Below, piece by piece: positions 12,561 to 25,413 of a stretch of DNA of 64,000 bases. A program made the position numbers and the translations under genes. Within the stretch, counting starts at the first letter, position 1, and the number at the start of each line of letters is the position of its first letter. Source of the DNA: Zeus faber (lineage: Eukaryota; Chordata; Actinopteri; Zeiformes; Zeidae); the NCBI GenBank assembly GCA_960531495.1, contig OY482854.1:15639808-15703807 (forward strand), read 5' to 3'. The notes under the pieces were generated by a model. That model saw only the letters and a list, made by a program, of their open reading frames with translations. It was not told where the DNA came from and did not search any database.

Positions 12561-12743
12561 ATACCCTGTATTGCATGTAGACTTAGACAAAACAAATGTA
12601 TTTCTTGTACGCGAACGAATCTCACAGGAGATTGTCAATTAAGGAAAAAAGAAATAAATCTTTACTTTTGAAAGTACACCACGAGGAGATTGTACAAATA
12701 TAAAAAACTACCCACCAGTGACAGCAAAATGGAAAACTCTGAG

Positions 12744-12847
<104 letters not shown>

Positions 12848-12864
12848 CTCCAGCATGTACGAAC

Positions 12865-15285
12865 CTGGAGGGGGGAGTCTGGTTCATCCAGGATGTTCTT
12901 TTCACTCTGCATTCGCTGCATCGTCCCTGTAGAACTGGGGTCCATCATCAAAACGTTCTGACTAGCCGCTCTGCCGAACTTACAGTCACTCTTTCTGGAG
13001 TCAGTCGTCCTGCACACCTCGTAATTGTACACATGCTGCAGAGTCCCTGACCCCAAAGTGTCAGAGTAACGTGGTGGATAATATGGAATCACTGGGAGAC
13101 TGGGATGATAGAGGATGCGAGACTGTCTCCATCTGTATATTTTCACTGATATAATCACCACTAAACACGTGATGAAGAGAAAGGAAACTACAGCCAAAGC
13201 CAAGACTAAGTAAAAAGTCAGGTTGTCATTGTACTCCTTGTCGTGTGTAAAGTCAGTGAACTCTGAGAGCACTTCAGGGAAGCTGTCCGCCACCGCCACG
13301 TTAACATTGACTGTAGCTGAACGAGAGGGCTGTCCGTTGTCCTCCACTACAACAGTCAGTCTTTGTTTCACAACATCTTTATCAGTGACTTGGCGGATAG
13401 TTCTTATTTCTCCATTCTGTAATCCCACTTCAAACAGCGCTCTGTCTGTGGCTTTCTGCAGTTTATAGGAGAGCCAGGCGTTCTGTCCAGAGTCCACATC
13501 AACAGCCACCACTTTAGTGACCAGATAGCCCACATCTGCTGAACGAGGAACCATTTCAGCCACCAGAGGGCCACCGGTCTGGACTGGGTACAGAACCTGA
13601 GGGGGGTTGTCGTTCTGGTCCTGGATCATTATTTTCACAGTCACATTGCTACTGAGTGGAGGGGAGCCTCCATCCTGGGCTTTAACAACTAGTTCAAAAT
13701 GTTTAATTTGTTCATAATCAAACGGACGCAATGCATGTAAGACTCCAGTTTCAGAGTTTATAGAAACATAAGTAGAGACTGGACTACCACTGACTTGTGT
13801 GTCTTCCAGAAAGTAAGACACTCGAGCATTTTGATTCCAATCAATGTCTCTGGCACTAACTGTGAATATTCTAACACCAGGCTCATTGTTCTCAATTATA
13901 TTTGCTGAATAGCTCTGTTTAGTAAACTTTGGAGCATTATCATTTACATCAGAAATCTTTAAGTTTAAAGTTGTTGCACTGGATAAGGGAGGGGCCCCTG
14001 AGTCTGTAGCTGTTATTGTTATGTTGTATTCTGGTGTTGTTTCACGGTCAAAAACTATATCTGAAAGCAGGTTGTAATAGTTAGTCAAAGAGGACTGAAT
14101 TTTAAATGGCAGTCTTGAATCCATCGAGCACCTTATTTGCCCGTTTTTGTCAGAATCTGCATCTTTTACATTGATCACAGCTATGGTTGTTCCAGCGGGA
14201 ACATCCTCTGATACAGGGCTCGAGAAAGACATTACATTTATCACTGGAGCATTATCATTGACATCAATTACTTCAATGATTACTTTACTTGCGTCATTCA
14301 GTCCACCCTGATCTTTTGCACCTACTCTTAGTTCGTATTTTTTATCTTTTTCAAAATCTATTTCACCAACAACGGTTATTTTACCAGATACACTATCAAT
14401 ACTAAATATATCAGTTAGAACCTCCTTAATATCAGAAAGAGTATACGTCACCATGCAGTTTGACCCACTATCAGCGTCTGAAGCGTTAACAGTCGTTATA
14501 TATGTCCCGATTGGTGCATTCTCTATAACAGCAGCTCTGTACACAGCCTGGTTAAAAACTGGAGCATTATCATTGGCATCTAGAACTGTAACATCTATAT
14601 TTACTGTACCAGATCTCTGCGGAGCTCCACCGTCCACTGCAATGAGCTTTAAAGAGAGATGAGGATGCATCTCTCTGTCTAATTGTTTCTGTAAAATCAT
14701 TTCTGCAAATTTAATTCCATCGGCGTTGGAATGTTGTTTGAGAACGAAATTGTCATTGGAGCTTAACATATAATTCTGCAAACTGTTCACGCCCACATCA
14801 GGGTCATACGCGCTTCCCAAATCAAAACGAGATCCAACTGTAGCAGATTCGCTTATTTCCAGATGAATTTGTGTATTTTTAAAAGTGGGGTTGTGGTCAT
14901 TTACGTCCAATATTTCGACGATAACACGATGCAGTTCGATTGGATTTTCTAAAATAATCTCGAAGCTGAAACTACACGGTGTGACATCGCCACAGAGCTG
15001 CTCTCGGTCAATTCTCTCATTCACAACTAAAATCCCTTTGTCTGTTTTCAGCTCGGTGTACTGAGGGCTTTCTCCGGTCAAAATGCGTGCTCGGCCTGAA
15101 CGGAGCCTTTTCAGATCCAAGCCCAGATCCTGCGCCACGTTACCGATAAAAGATCCTTTCTTCATCTCTTCCGGAATAGAATAACGAATCTGACAATCGA
15201 CAGCTTGGACCATAAATTCAAAAAACAAGAGCATTTCACACAAACCCCGACATGATTTCATCCATCGGCAAAAATCCTTCGCCAT
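12865..15285 (-). CDS. pcdhg: Clustered gamma-type protocadherin variable exon V12
   Basis: 807 codons; start at MAKDFCRW. Signal peptide 1-31; six ECs at the same positions as V14; CX5C loop C98/C104; span 689-714. Class A: EC4-EC5 nearly match V11 and V6; EC3 has its own stretch (TLSDIKEVLTDIFSIDSVSG). The last codon is CAG, giving DSPLQ rather than the usual DSPLE. The donor is GTTCGT instead of GTGAGT, with only the GT and +5 G of consensus kept. A long CA repeat starts 19 bases further on. Protein frame is intact, but splicing to the constant exons may be weak. Partner of V15 in the block duplication. Confidence 0.93.
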
Positions 15286-15520
15286 GTTCAAATTGATTAA
15301 ATCCAAAGGCGAAGATTCGAAGCGATATTCCAGAGGTATTGAAGAAAGTATGAAGAGAAAATCCAAAGCCACAAAATCGCTGAATGAATTTTGAAACCAA
15401 TTCCGTTTAAACTACAAGACACATGTTTCAAAGCGACTGTGGCTGCGTCAAGCTCCAACACGTATGAAGCGCTGCGCCTTTCTCTCTCCTCTCCTAAGTC
15501 ATGAGGGAGGAGAACGTTCA

Positions 15521-15563
15521 CTTTATATTTGTTCACTGACCAACAGCGTCCCTTAGAGTCCAA
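15521..15563 (-). promoter_or_regulatory. V12 promoter: CSE/CGCT box and TATA-like box
   Basis: Minus-strand GGGACGCTGTTGGTCAGTG and AAATATAAAG, identical in layout to V15, about 250 bp before the ATG. Confidence 0.8.
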
Positions 15564-15677
15564 GACAAGGAATGCGAATATCGGTTTGCTTCATATTGTC
15601 GCATTCACATGCTGTTTTCCTTTTTTAGAGATTTGTTTTTGCGGCATTTTCTCGTCATTAGACAGGACAGTGGGGAG

Positions 15678-16013
15678 CAGGGGTTCTCAAACTCGAATGA
15701 CCTGGGTGTCACTGGCCAGGTTGTCTCCTTCTCGAGGTGCCCTGTTGATCTGTAACGGAAAACCGGCCTGTTTTTTTTCCCTTAGTGAATTTCCTCTTAA
15801 TCCTGTTATAAATAGCTCTCTTATAATCAATTTAATTCTGTGCCATATTTTGAAAACATTAAGTACATTTGCGTGGATTAATCAAGCATTGTGATTATAA
15901 AGAATATATACTTTAGTGCAAGACATACCAATATACTATCACCATGGAGCGGGCCACATTATATGGTCTCGCGGGCCAGATGTGGCCCCCGGGTCTGTAG
16001 TTTGAGACCCCTA
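15678..16013. mobile_element. Non-autonomous hAT-type element (duplicate)
   Basis: CAGGGGTTCTCAAACTC at one end and AGTTTGAGACCCCTA at the other. The flanking 8-mers GTGGGGAG (15670-15677) and GTGTGGAG (16014-16021) differ at one base, a good hAT target duplication. It sits at the same place as 2932-3268, so the insertion is older than the block duplication. Confidence 0.75.
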
Positions 16014-16033
16014 GTGTGGAGACAGGAAATGCT

Positions 16034-16101
<68 letters not shown>

Positions 16102-16210
16102 TGCAGCAAAGGGACTCGGGCCAAACCCGAAACCTTCTAACCTATGGGAAGGACTTGTCCGTATACGTGCTATATCGGGTGAGCCCACTGGGCGGTAACA
16201 ACACCCGGTG
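16014..16210 (-). mobile_element. tRNA-derived SINE with expanded (GA)n
   Basis: Paralogue of the SINE at 3269-3425. The CTCTCTCCC run in its tail has grown into about 30 GA units (16036-16096) in this copy only. Confidence 0.55.
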
Positions 16211-16700
16211 TTATTTTTGCATTAACGTTAATTAATTATTTTCCGGAATATGTTTCACAGTGGTGGAATATTAGTGTAATGTAAAAAAAACATACATGAC
16301 AGATTATGTAACAGCAAAAAAAAAAATACTGAAATGCACAGGCCAACAACTCCTGTCGAAACACAACCTCGGAGTCACTAAAATGAGCATTGCATTTTCA
16401 AACGAAAAATAATTTGCTATTCATGCAACACAACTGCAGGAGAATAGAGCCCTCAATCTTAGAGTTGGTTCACCAAGAGGGTTTTTGTTCTTAAATAACT
16501 GAGACAGCGCTCTTGTGGAATCCATCAAAGGTAAACTTTTGTTCAGTTACAAATGCAATGTAAACATAAAATAATTAAAAAATAAGGGGGTAAAATGAAC
16601 ACACCTCGACAGAAGAGTCTGGTTATACCGTGAATTTACTGCTTTGATCGCTCCATCACTCAGTCAGTGTTGATAAGCAAGAGAGTAGATAATATGGACA

Positions 16701-16720
16701 CAGCTGTCCATGGTGCTGAA
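16701..16720 (-). promoter_or_regulatory. RE1/NRSE-like REST-binding motif
   Basis: Minus strand TTCAGCACCATGGACAGCTG; the first 18 bases match the canonical RE1. About 580 bp 3' of the V11 donor. Confidence 0.8.
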
Positions 16721-17097
16721 TTCCAGTGCACAGGAAGCAATCGTTTTAAATAGCGGAAATGATTCGATGTAGTTAACATTGATTTAAAAATAATTTTGAC
16801 TCCACAAAATAAAAATAAAAATCTCAAATAACTTATGAGCATATGTGGAGGTGATGTTCACACAAGCCACAAAAATGCATTTCATATTTGAGTTTAATTC
16901 TGACCAAGAAAGATAGACCACGGATGTAAAGTTGCTCTTTTACATATAACTACACAAATTAGCAATAGGAGTGTGAAATTCGTATTGGGCATATAATTAT
17001 TCATCTCACTGACACAAAAACGTTTCAAATGTGACCTTCAGAAGGTTTTGGTTCATAGTTGAGCCACAGAGAGGCACTCAACCACACAGCCAACATT

Positions 17098-17162
17098 ATT
17101 TATTATTATTATTATTATATTATTTTTATATAATTATTATTATATTATTATATATTATATCA
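17098..17162. repeat. AT-rich (TTA)n/(TA)n tract
   Basis: Imperfect ATT/TTA and ATAT repeats within the V12-V11 spacer, absent from the paralogous spacer near 4360. Confidence 0.85.
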
Positions 17163-17297
17163 TTCAATTGTGGTTCTGAACAGAATGAGCCAATGAAAGA
17201 TCCCGCAGAGAGATGGTATGCCACTCAATGCGATAAGAGAATAAATTCTACACGATTTATGCTGATTTTAGGTAAAAATATATATTATTTAACTCAC

Positions 17298-19718
17298 CTC
17301 TACAGGAGAGTCTGGTTCATCCAGGATGTTCTTTTCACTCTGTATTCGCTGCATCGTCCCTGTAGAACTGGGGTCCATCATGAGAATGTTCTGACTAGCA
17401 GCTCTGCCGAACTTACAGTCACTCTTTCTGGAGTCAGTCGTCCTGCACACCTCGTAATTGTACACATGCTGCAGAGTCCCTGACCCCAAAGTGTCAGAGT
17501 AACGTGGTGGATAATATGGAATCACTGGGAGACTGGGATGATAGAGGATGCGAGACTGTCTCCATCTGTATATTTTCACTGATATAATCACCACTAAACA
17601 CGTGATGAAGAGAAAGGAAACTACAGCCAAAGCCAAGACTAAGTAAAAAGTCAGGTTGTCATTGTACTCCTTGTCGTGTGTAAAGTCAGTGAACTCTGAG
17701 AGCACTTCAGGGAAGCTGTCCGCCACCGCCACGTTAACATTGACTGTAGCTGAACGAGAGGGCTGTCCGTTGTCCTCCACTACAACAGTCAGTCTTTGTT
17801 TCACAACATCTTTATCAGTGACTTGGCGGATAGTTCTTATTTCTCCATTCTGCAATCCCACTTCAAACAACGCTCTGTCTGTGGCTTTCTGCAGTTTATA
17901 GGAGAGCCAGGCGTTCTGTCCAGAGTCCACATCAACAGCCACCACTTTAGTGACCAGATAGCCTACATCTGCTGAACGAGGAACCATTTCAGCCACCAGA
18001 GAGCCACCGGTCTGGACTGGGTACAGAACCTGAGGGGGGTTGTCGTTCTGGTCCTGGATCATTATTTTCACAGTCACATTGCTACTGAGTGGAGGGGAGC
18101 CTCCATCCTGGGCTTTAACAACTAGTTCAAAATGTTTAATTTGTTCATAATCAAACGGACGCACTGCATGTAAGACTCCAGTTTCAGAGTTTATAGAAAC
18201 ATAAGTAGAGACTGGACTACCACTGACTTGTGTGTCTTCCAGAAAGTAAGACACTCGAGCATTTTGATTCCAATCAATGTCTCTGGCACTAACTGTGAAT
18301 ATTCTAACACCAGGCTCATTGTTCTCAATTATATTTGCTGAATAGCTCTGTTTAGTAAACTTTGGAGCATTATCATTTACATCAGAAATCTTTAAGTTTA
18401 AAGTTGTTGCACTGGATAAGGGAGGGGACCCTGAGTCTGTAGCTGTTATTGTTATGTTGTATTCTGGTGTTGTTTCACGGTCAAAAACTATATCTGAAAG
18501 CAGGTTGTAGTAGTTAGTCAAAGATGACTGAATTTTAAATGGCAGTCTTGAATCCATCGAGCACCTTATTTGCCCGTTTTTGTCAGAATCTGCATCTTTT
18601 ACATTGATCACAGCTATGGTTGTTCCAGCGGGAACATCCTCTGATACAGGGCTCGAGAAAGACATTACATTTATCACTGGAGCATTATCATTGACATCAA
18701 TTACTTCAATGATTACTTTACTTGCGTCATTCAGTCCACCCTGATCTTTTGCACCAACTCTTAATTCGTATTTTTTATCTTTTTCAAAGTCAATTTTACC
18801 AGCAACAGATATTTTACCAGATACATTATCAATATTAAATATATCAGCCAAACTCTGTTTCACATCAGAAAAGGAATACGTCACCATGCAGTTTGAACCA
18901 CTATCAGCGTCTGAAGCGTTAACAGTCGTTATATATGTCCCGATTGGTGCATTCTCTATAACAGCAGCTCTGTACACAGACTGGTTAAAAACTGGAGCAT
19001 TATCATTGACATCTAGAACTGTAATATCTATATTTACTGTACCAGATCTCTGCGGAGCTCCACCGTCCACTGCAATGAGCTTTAAAGAGAGATGAGGATG
19101 CATCTCTCTGTCTAATTGTTTCTGTAGAATCATTTCTGCAAATTTAATTCCATCGGCGTTGGAATGTTGTTTGAGAACGAAATTGTCATTGGAGCTTAAC
19201 ACGTAATTTTTCAAAGTGTTCACACCCACATCAGAGTCTTCTGCCGTTCCCAGATCAAAACGAGATCCAACTGTAGCAGATTCGCTTATTTCCAGATGAA
19301 TTTGTGTATTTTTAAAAGTGGGGTTGTGGTCATTAACGTCCAATATTTCGATGATAACACGATGCAGTTCGATTGGATTTTCTAAAATAATCTCGAAGCT
19401 GAAACTACACGGTGTGACATCGCCACAGAGCTGCTCTCGGTCAATTCTCTCATTCACAACTAAAATCCCTTTGTCTGTTTTCAGCTCGGTGTACTGAGGG
19501 CTTTCTCCGGTCAAAATGCGTGCTCGGCCTGAACGGAGCCTTTTCAGATCCAAGCCCAGATCCTGCGCCACGTTTCCGATAAAAGATCCTTTCTTCATCT
19601 CTTCCGGAATAGAATAACGAATCTGACAATCGACAGCTTGGACCATGAATACGAAAAACAAGAGCATTTCCCACAAACATCGACATGATTTCATCCATCG
19701 GCAAAATACCTTCGCCAT
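17298..19718 (-). CDS. pcdhg: Clustered gamma-type protocadherin variable exon V11
   Basis: 807 codons; start at MAKVFCRW. Same architecture and positions as V14, its partner in the block duplication. Small differences include FDLGTAEDSDVGVNTL in EC2 and a LDVNDNAP linker where V14 has LDANDNAP. EC4-EC5 instead match V12 (MDSRLPFKIQSSL, IIENNEPG), so local conversion between neighbours has mixed the copies. The tail ends DSPVE before the GTGAGT donor. The CSE is upstream and an RE1 downstream. A distinct recognition specificity from V14 is doubtful from the sequence. Confidence 0.95.
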
Positions 19719-19950
19719 GTTTAAATTCATTAAATCCAAGGCGCGTCTTGAAGCGATATTCCAGAGGTACTGAAGAAAGTATGAAGAGAAAATCCAAATC
19801 CACAAAATCGCTGAATGAATATTGAAACCAATTCCATTTAAATTTCAAGACAAATGTTTCAAAGCGATTGTGGCTGCGTCAAGCTCCACCACGTATGGAG
19901 CGCCGAGCCTTTCTCTCCCCTCTCCTCGGTTATGAGGGAGGAGAACCTTC

Positions 19951-19996
19951 ACTTTATATTTGTTCACTGGCCAACAGCGTCCCTTAGAGTCCAAGA
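19951..19996 (-). promoter_or_regulatory. V11 promoter: CSE/CGCT box and TATA-like box
   Basis: Minus-strand GGGACGCTGTTGGCCAGTG, one change from V14, with AATATAAAG just downstream. Confidence 0.8.
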
Positions 19997-20489
19997 CAAG
20001 GAATGCGAATATCGGTTGTGCAAATACTGTAGCAGCATTAATACAGATTTACAAGAGCCGAGACAATTTCTGTCACATTTACGTTTCAGCCTTTCCCGCA
20101 GGAAATATTTCACGATGGTAAAATAACATTGAAATGCACGATATGAATGGACGTGTATTCAACAGATTACCAAAAACATAAATGCACAGGTCTTCAACTC
20201 ATTGCCGTTGCCAGCTGTGAGGGGTCAACGGGGTCCGGTCTCTCTGCCTCTGAATGACGTGAAACCCATAAGACAGGCACAACCACCCCGGTAGTTGTTT
20301 GCATCTAATTCCTCAAGCCGCGTCTGCAGCAGACTGTTTTCCGACTCCTCGGTTTTTGTTCAGAGTTTGTTTGGATTGTGTTTGGCTGTTCAACCTTTCT
20401 TTCCAAATGAACGCTGTGTCGCGTCACCGCAACTGCTGCTCCCGCATCACCCGCCTTGTGCCTGTGGCTGCGGATCGACGCTGTTCCCA

Positions 20490-20556
20490 TTCGGGGGGCG
20501 GGGCCTGCCTACATGTACGACGTCATCAGCAGACACCTTCCCCATTGACCAATGAA
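20490..20556. promoter_or_regulatory. Promoter-like GC box and CCAAT cluster (duplicate)
   Basis: GGGGGGCGGGGCC, a CRE-like CGACGTCA and opposed ATTGaCCAAT boxes, duplicate of 7830-7920. The surrounding spacer 19997-20800 holds no family ORF. Confidence 0.35.
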
Positions 20557-20799
20557 GTGTCAATAGGAGTTCTCTGTGAACGCTTTCCGAGCGAGTAGGC
20601 ATCCGGTGGTTCTTACATGGGTCCCACCAGGAGTCCTTCAAGAGGTTCCAGGGGTTCGCTAGAAAAGTTATTCATAGTTCAACATCAACATTATTTCATT
20701 TTATAGGACTTAACCCCATGAACTGAATTCATTAGCGAGGGTCAATTTAAATATTAAGTGAAAGTTAATGCTAAATAATTTATAATTCGATACATAGCC

Positions 20800-20988
20800 A
20801 TACAGCACATTCAGGAGGTACACCAATAGACAGAAATTTGGTTCGACTCGTCCCTCTGGCATTAATCCCTCCCATACCAGTTTCAGTGTGGTCAGAATTA
20901 GGCCTGCATTCCATCTTTGGGATATTACACTGTTAATAGCGTCACACAATGTAAGCATGGCTGTCCATAACACCTTTATTTGAGTCAC
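20800..20988 (-). other. Unrecognised open frame conserved between duplicated spacers
   Basis: Counterpart of 8150-8362; reads SVISQRWNAGLILTTLKL and EGLMPEGRVE. Same reservations. Confidence 0.25.
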
Positions 20989-21814
20989 GCCTTAGACAGA
21001 TATCTGTGCATCTACCAGACAGCCTACTTCCACAAACAAAATAGTACAGAATCATAAATCACGCCGATATGTGTGTTGACTCAGCAGGGATAATATTAAA
21101 TGAAAATGTTTATCTACAGGAGAATAAATATTTGAAAGCAATACAGAATGCCTGAAAGCGTTATGTTCCATTATATTTTAAATATTCACCTGGTGCCTGA
21201 ATTTTGTATTGTCCTTTACATGAACAAATACATTTCCACCATAAATTGATGAAGAACAAGCACAAATTGGTGCATAAAAATTCTCCAGAATGCAGATAAC
21301 TTATTGTTTGACGCACACAATTTGGAAATTCGCTCATCCAGAAATGCAGTAAATAAGCTCCATTAACAAAAAAGGTTCTGGACTTCACTCATTTCTAAAT
21401 CCTGGCTATGGCGCTGCTTCAACTCCTGTCAGAACACAACCTCGGAAACATTAAAATGAGCATTGCATTTTTATATGGAAAAAAAACAACATCTACTCAA
21501 GCAGAAAAACTGCACAATCTAGTGCCACGCACAAGACATAAAACGAAAAGAGTAAAAACAGCTCTCAAACTTGGAGTTAGTTCTCCAAAAGGATGTGTTC
21601 ATTCTTTAATAACTGAGATAGCGTTCTTGTGGAATCCATTGATGTACATTTTGTTCAGTTAAAAATGCAAATGTTAACATAAAATAACAATGGATTTTCT
21701 GGTGAAAAATGAATATATATCGAGAGAAGAGTCTGGTTTGACTGTGGATTTACTGCTTTGATCATTCTATCACTCAGTCAGTGTTGGTAAGCAAGAGGGT
21801 AGATTATATCGACA

Positions 21815-21834
21815 CCGCTGTCCATGGTTCTGAA
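21815..21834 (-). promoter_or_regulatory. RE1/NRSE-like REST-binding motif
   Basis: Minus strand TTCAGAACCATGGACAGCGG, about 445 bp 3' of the V10 donor; both half-sites retained. Confidence 0.78.
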
Positions 21835-22277
21835 TTCCAGTGCTCAGGAGCCAATACTTTCAATCAGAGAGCAATTGATTTGATATAGTTAACATTGATT
21901 AAAAAAAATGCTGACTCAAAAAAATCCAGTAATCTAAAAGCACATGTCAAGACGTACTCCCATACAAGCAGAGCAGGATGTACACGCAAGCTACCAAAAT
22001 ACATGCTCCCAAACACAGTAATGAGGAATATGTGCGAATTTGTGATAGGGTTATGTTGTTTCCAAATGTGACTCTTTCAGAATGTTTTGGTTAACAGTCA
22101 AGTCAAAGAGTTACTCTAGTCAAATATACTTCAACCACACTGTCAAGTGATTGTGGTTCTGAACATAAACAGCTACTGCAAGATCCTGCAGGGAGATGTA
22201 AAGCCCCACAGTGAGAATAGAGTATCACCTGTAAGGATGGTTGCTAATTTTAAGTTCAACAATATTATTCAACTCAC

Positions 22278-24677
22278 CTCTAGAGGAGAGTCTGGTTGAT
22301 CCAGGATGCTCTTTTCACTCTGTATTCGTTGCATCGTCCCTGTAGAACTGGGGTCCATCATCAGAATGTTCTGACTAGCAGCTCTGTCGAACTTACAGTC
22401 ACTCTTTCTGGAGTCAGTCGTCCTGCACACCTCATAATTGTGCACATGCTGCAGAGTCCCTGACCCCAAAGTGTCGGAGTAACGTGGTGGATAATATGGA
22501 ATCACTGGGAGACTGGGATGATAGAGGATGCGAGACTGTCTCCATCTGTATATTTTCACTGATATTATCACCACTAAACACGTGACGAAGAGAAAGGAAA
22601 CTACAGCCAAAGCCAAGACTAAATAAAAAGTCAGGTTGTCATTGTACTCCTTGTCGTGTGTGAAGTCAGTGAACTCTGAGAGCACTTCAGGGAAGCTGTC
22701 CGCCACCGCCACGTTAACATTGACTGTAGCTGAACGAGAGGGCTGTCCGTTGTCCTCCACTACGACAGTCAGTCTTTGTTTCACAACATCTTTATCAGTG
22801 ACTTGGCGGATAGTTCTTATTTCTCCATTCTGTAATCCCACTTCAAACAGCGCTCTGTCTGTGGCTTTCTGCAGTTTATAGGAGAGCCAGGCATTCTGTC
22901 CAGAGTCCACATCAACAGCCACCACTTTAGTGACCAGATAGCCCACATCTGCTGAACGAGGAACCATTTCAGCCACCAGAGAGCCACCGGTCTGGACTGG
23001 GTACAGAACCTGAGGGGGGTTGTCGTTCTGGTCCTGGATCATTATTTTCACAGTCACATTGCTACTGAGTGGAGGGGAGCCTCCATCCTGGGCTTTGATG
23101 AGGAACTGGAAATCCTTGATCTGCTCATAGTCAAAAGAGCGCACTGCATGGATGACTCCACTGTCAGCACTAACAGACACATACGAGGAGACTGGGACTC
23201 CATTTACAGAGGAGTCTACTAGTAAGTAAGAAACACGAGCATTCTGGTTCCAGTCTGCATCTGTTGCTTTAATTGTGAATACAGAAACGCCCGGTATGTT
23301 GTTTTCTAAAATGTAAGCCTCATAGGAGTTCCTTTCAAAAACAGGTGCGTTATCATTTACATCTGAGACCTGTAAGTTGAGAGTTACACTGCTGGAGAGC
23401 GATGGGACTCCCTGATCAGAACATGTTACAGTAATGTTGTAGTCACTGGCTATTTCCCGGTTCAAATCGCTCTCTGTTACGAGGCTATAGAATCCATTAG
23501 AGGTCGATTTTATTGCAAACGGATTGTTTTCACCTATAACACAGCTTGCTGCTCCGTTGTCTTCAGAGTCAGGGTCGTGCACACTCATAACCGCTATTAC
23601 GGTCTGAGGTGGAGAGTCCTCGGGAATTGAGCGAGAGGTTGACATCAGATCTATGAGTGGTTTATTGTCATTAATGTCAATTATGTCTACTCCTAATTTA
23701 CTAGAACCAGAGAGGCCCCCTTGGTCTTTTGCCTCGATATCGATTTCATAGTGTTTTGCTTTTTCATAATCAACCTCTCCAATCAAACGCACCTCGCCTG
23801 TGTTTTCGTCTATTTCAAAGCGGTCCGTTATGCCAACCGTGCTACTTGATATTGAATATGTAATCAGACTATTTAAACCTTGATCTTTATCTGAAGCTCT
23901 TACTGCCGTTAAGACCGCCCCTCTTTTCGAATTTTCGACCAAACTTGCCTTGTATATTGGTTGTGAAAACACTGGAGCATTATCGTTTACGTCGACAACA
24001 GTAATTTGAATCTGCGCCGTTCCCGACTTTCTCGGTTCTCCCCCATCAAAGGCAGTCAGCAACAGAGAGATGTGTTCTTCCTTTTCTCGGTCTAATGGTT
24101 TCTGTAAAACCAATTCTACCCTTTTACTGCCATCTACCTGCCCGTGTAATTTTAATATGAAATTATTGGTGGGATACAGCGAGTAGCTTTGGAGCCCGTT
24201 CATTCCAATATCAGAGTCATACGCCCTTTCAAGAGCGAATTTCGCACCGATTATTGCAGACTCGGTTACATCAATTTTCATGGTCTCCTTCTGGAAAATG
24301 GGGGCATGGTCATTAATATCAGCGATTTCTATTGCGACGCTATAAAATTCGATAGGATTCTCCAAAATAAGCTGGAATTGTAGTGCGCAAGACGAGGCCT
24401 GCCCGCACAGCGCCTCCCTATCTATCCTCTCCTTCACTAGAAGGACTCCTCGTTCTTTATTCAGCTCGATGTATTCTGCGTTACCCCCTGTATGTAGCCG
24501 GGCTTTCCCGGATCTCAACCTTTTTACATCCAAACCCAAATCCTGTGCTATTTTCCCAACGACAGAGCCCTTTGTCATTTCCTCGGGGATGGAGTAACTG
24601 ACCTGACCGATCACAGAGCTGACGGAGATGACGAGGAGAAATAACATCACAAGTCGTCTCATTGTTCTGTCGGACAT
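22278..24677 (-). CDS. pcdhg: Clustered gamma-type protocadherin variable exon V10
   Basis: 800 codons; start at MSDRTMRRLVM. Signal peptide 1-24; QVSYSIPEE opens EC1; CGQASSC loop; six ECs; span about 682-707; tail ends DQPDSPLE (others DEPDSPLE) before the GTGAGT donor. Class B with V13, differing from it at scattered residues (for example MKIDVTES against MTIDISES at the start of EC2). Tail changes HVHNYEV and FDRAAS are particular to this exon. A poly-T run of about 18 followed by CGGGCAG lies just before the ATG, like a 3' splice site. Counterpart of V13 in the duplicated block. Confidence 0.95.
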
Positions 24678-24897
24678 TTCTTTTTCTGCCCGAAAAAAAA
24701 AAAAAAAAAACAATCTCCGTTTGTCCGTTGTCCGGTGTGGTTGAGTGGCGTAGTTCTCCGTTATATTCCACACAATTGTTTAGGTATGAATAGTTCCAAC
24801 GTTCCAACATCCAACGCTTGAAAACATAATTCGACGCCTTTGTTCACTGGTGCAAATAGTCCGGATCGTCGAGGCTCTGCTTCTATCTCATTTCGCT

Positions 24898-24977
24898 CTT
24901 ATATGAAAGGAGTTGAGACTGGTTCTGCTGCGAGCCTCCTCTGCAACACACTGGTCTACAGCGGCCCACACTGACCA
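24898..24977 (-). promoter_or_regulatory. V10 promoter: CSE/CGCT box and TATA-like box
   Basis: Minus-strand GGCCGCTGTAGACCAGTG at about 24949-24966 and CATATAAG at 24898-24905, as in V13. Confidence 0.75.
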
Positions 24978-25162
24978 ATACCCTGTATTGCATGTAGACT
25001 TAGACAACACAAATATATTTCTTGTACGCAAACGAGTCTCATATGAGTTATCAATTAAGGCAAAACGAAATAAATCTTTACTTTTGAAAGTATACCACTT
25101 GGAGATTGTTCAAAAATAAAAAAACTATCCACCAGTGACAGCAAAATGGAAAAGTCTGAGCA

Positions 25163-25179
25163 ACACACACACACACACA

Positions 25180-25232
<53 letters not shown>
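25163..25232. repeat. (CA)n microsatellite
   Basis: Interrupted CA repeat about 180 bp 3' of the V9 donor, at the place matching the CA repeat beside V12. Confidence 0.95.
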
Positions 25233-25235
<3 letters not shown>

Positions 25236-25413
25236 ATCAAACTAAACTTGTTAAATGCAGAATAAACTGGCTATTGCAGAGTTTAATCTAGGAACTGATG
25301 AAAAAGAAAAACGCTGCTCACCAGTAGGCTGCAAGCAACACATGTACATTACTGAAAATATAACAAGAAATAAATTGACAAGCTTCAAAAAGTTTTCTCC
25401 AGCAAATACTCAC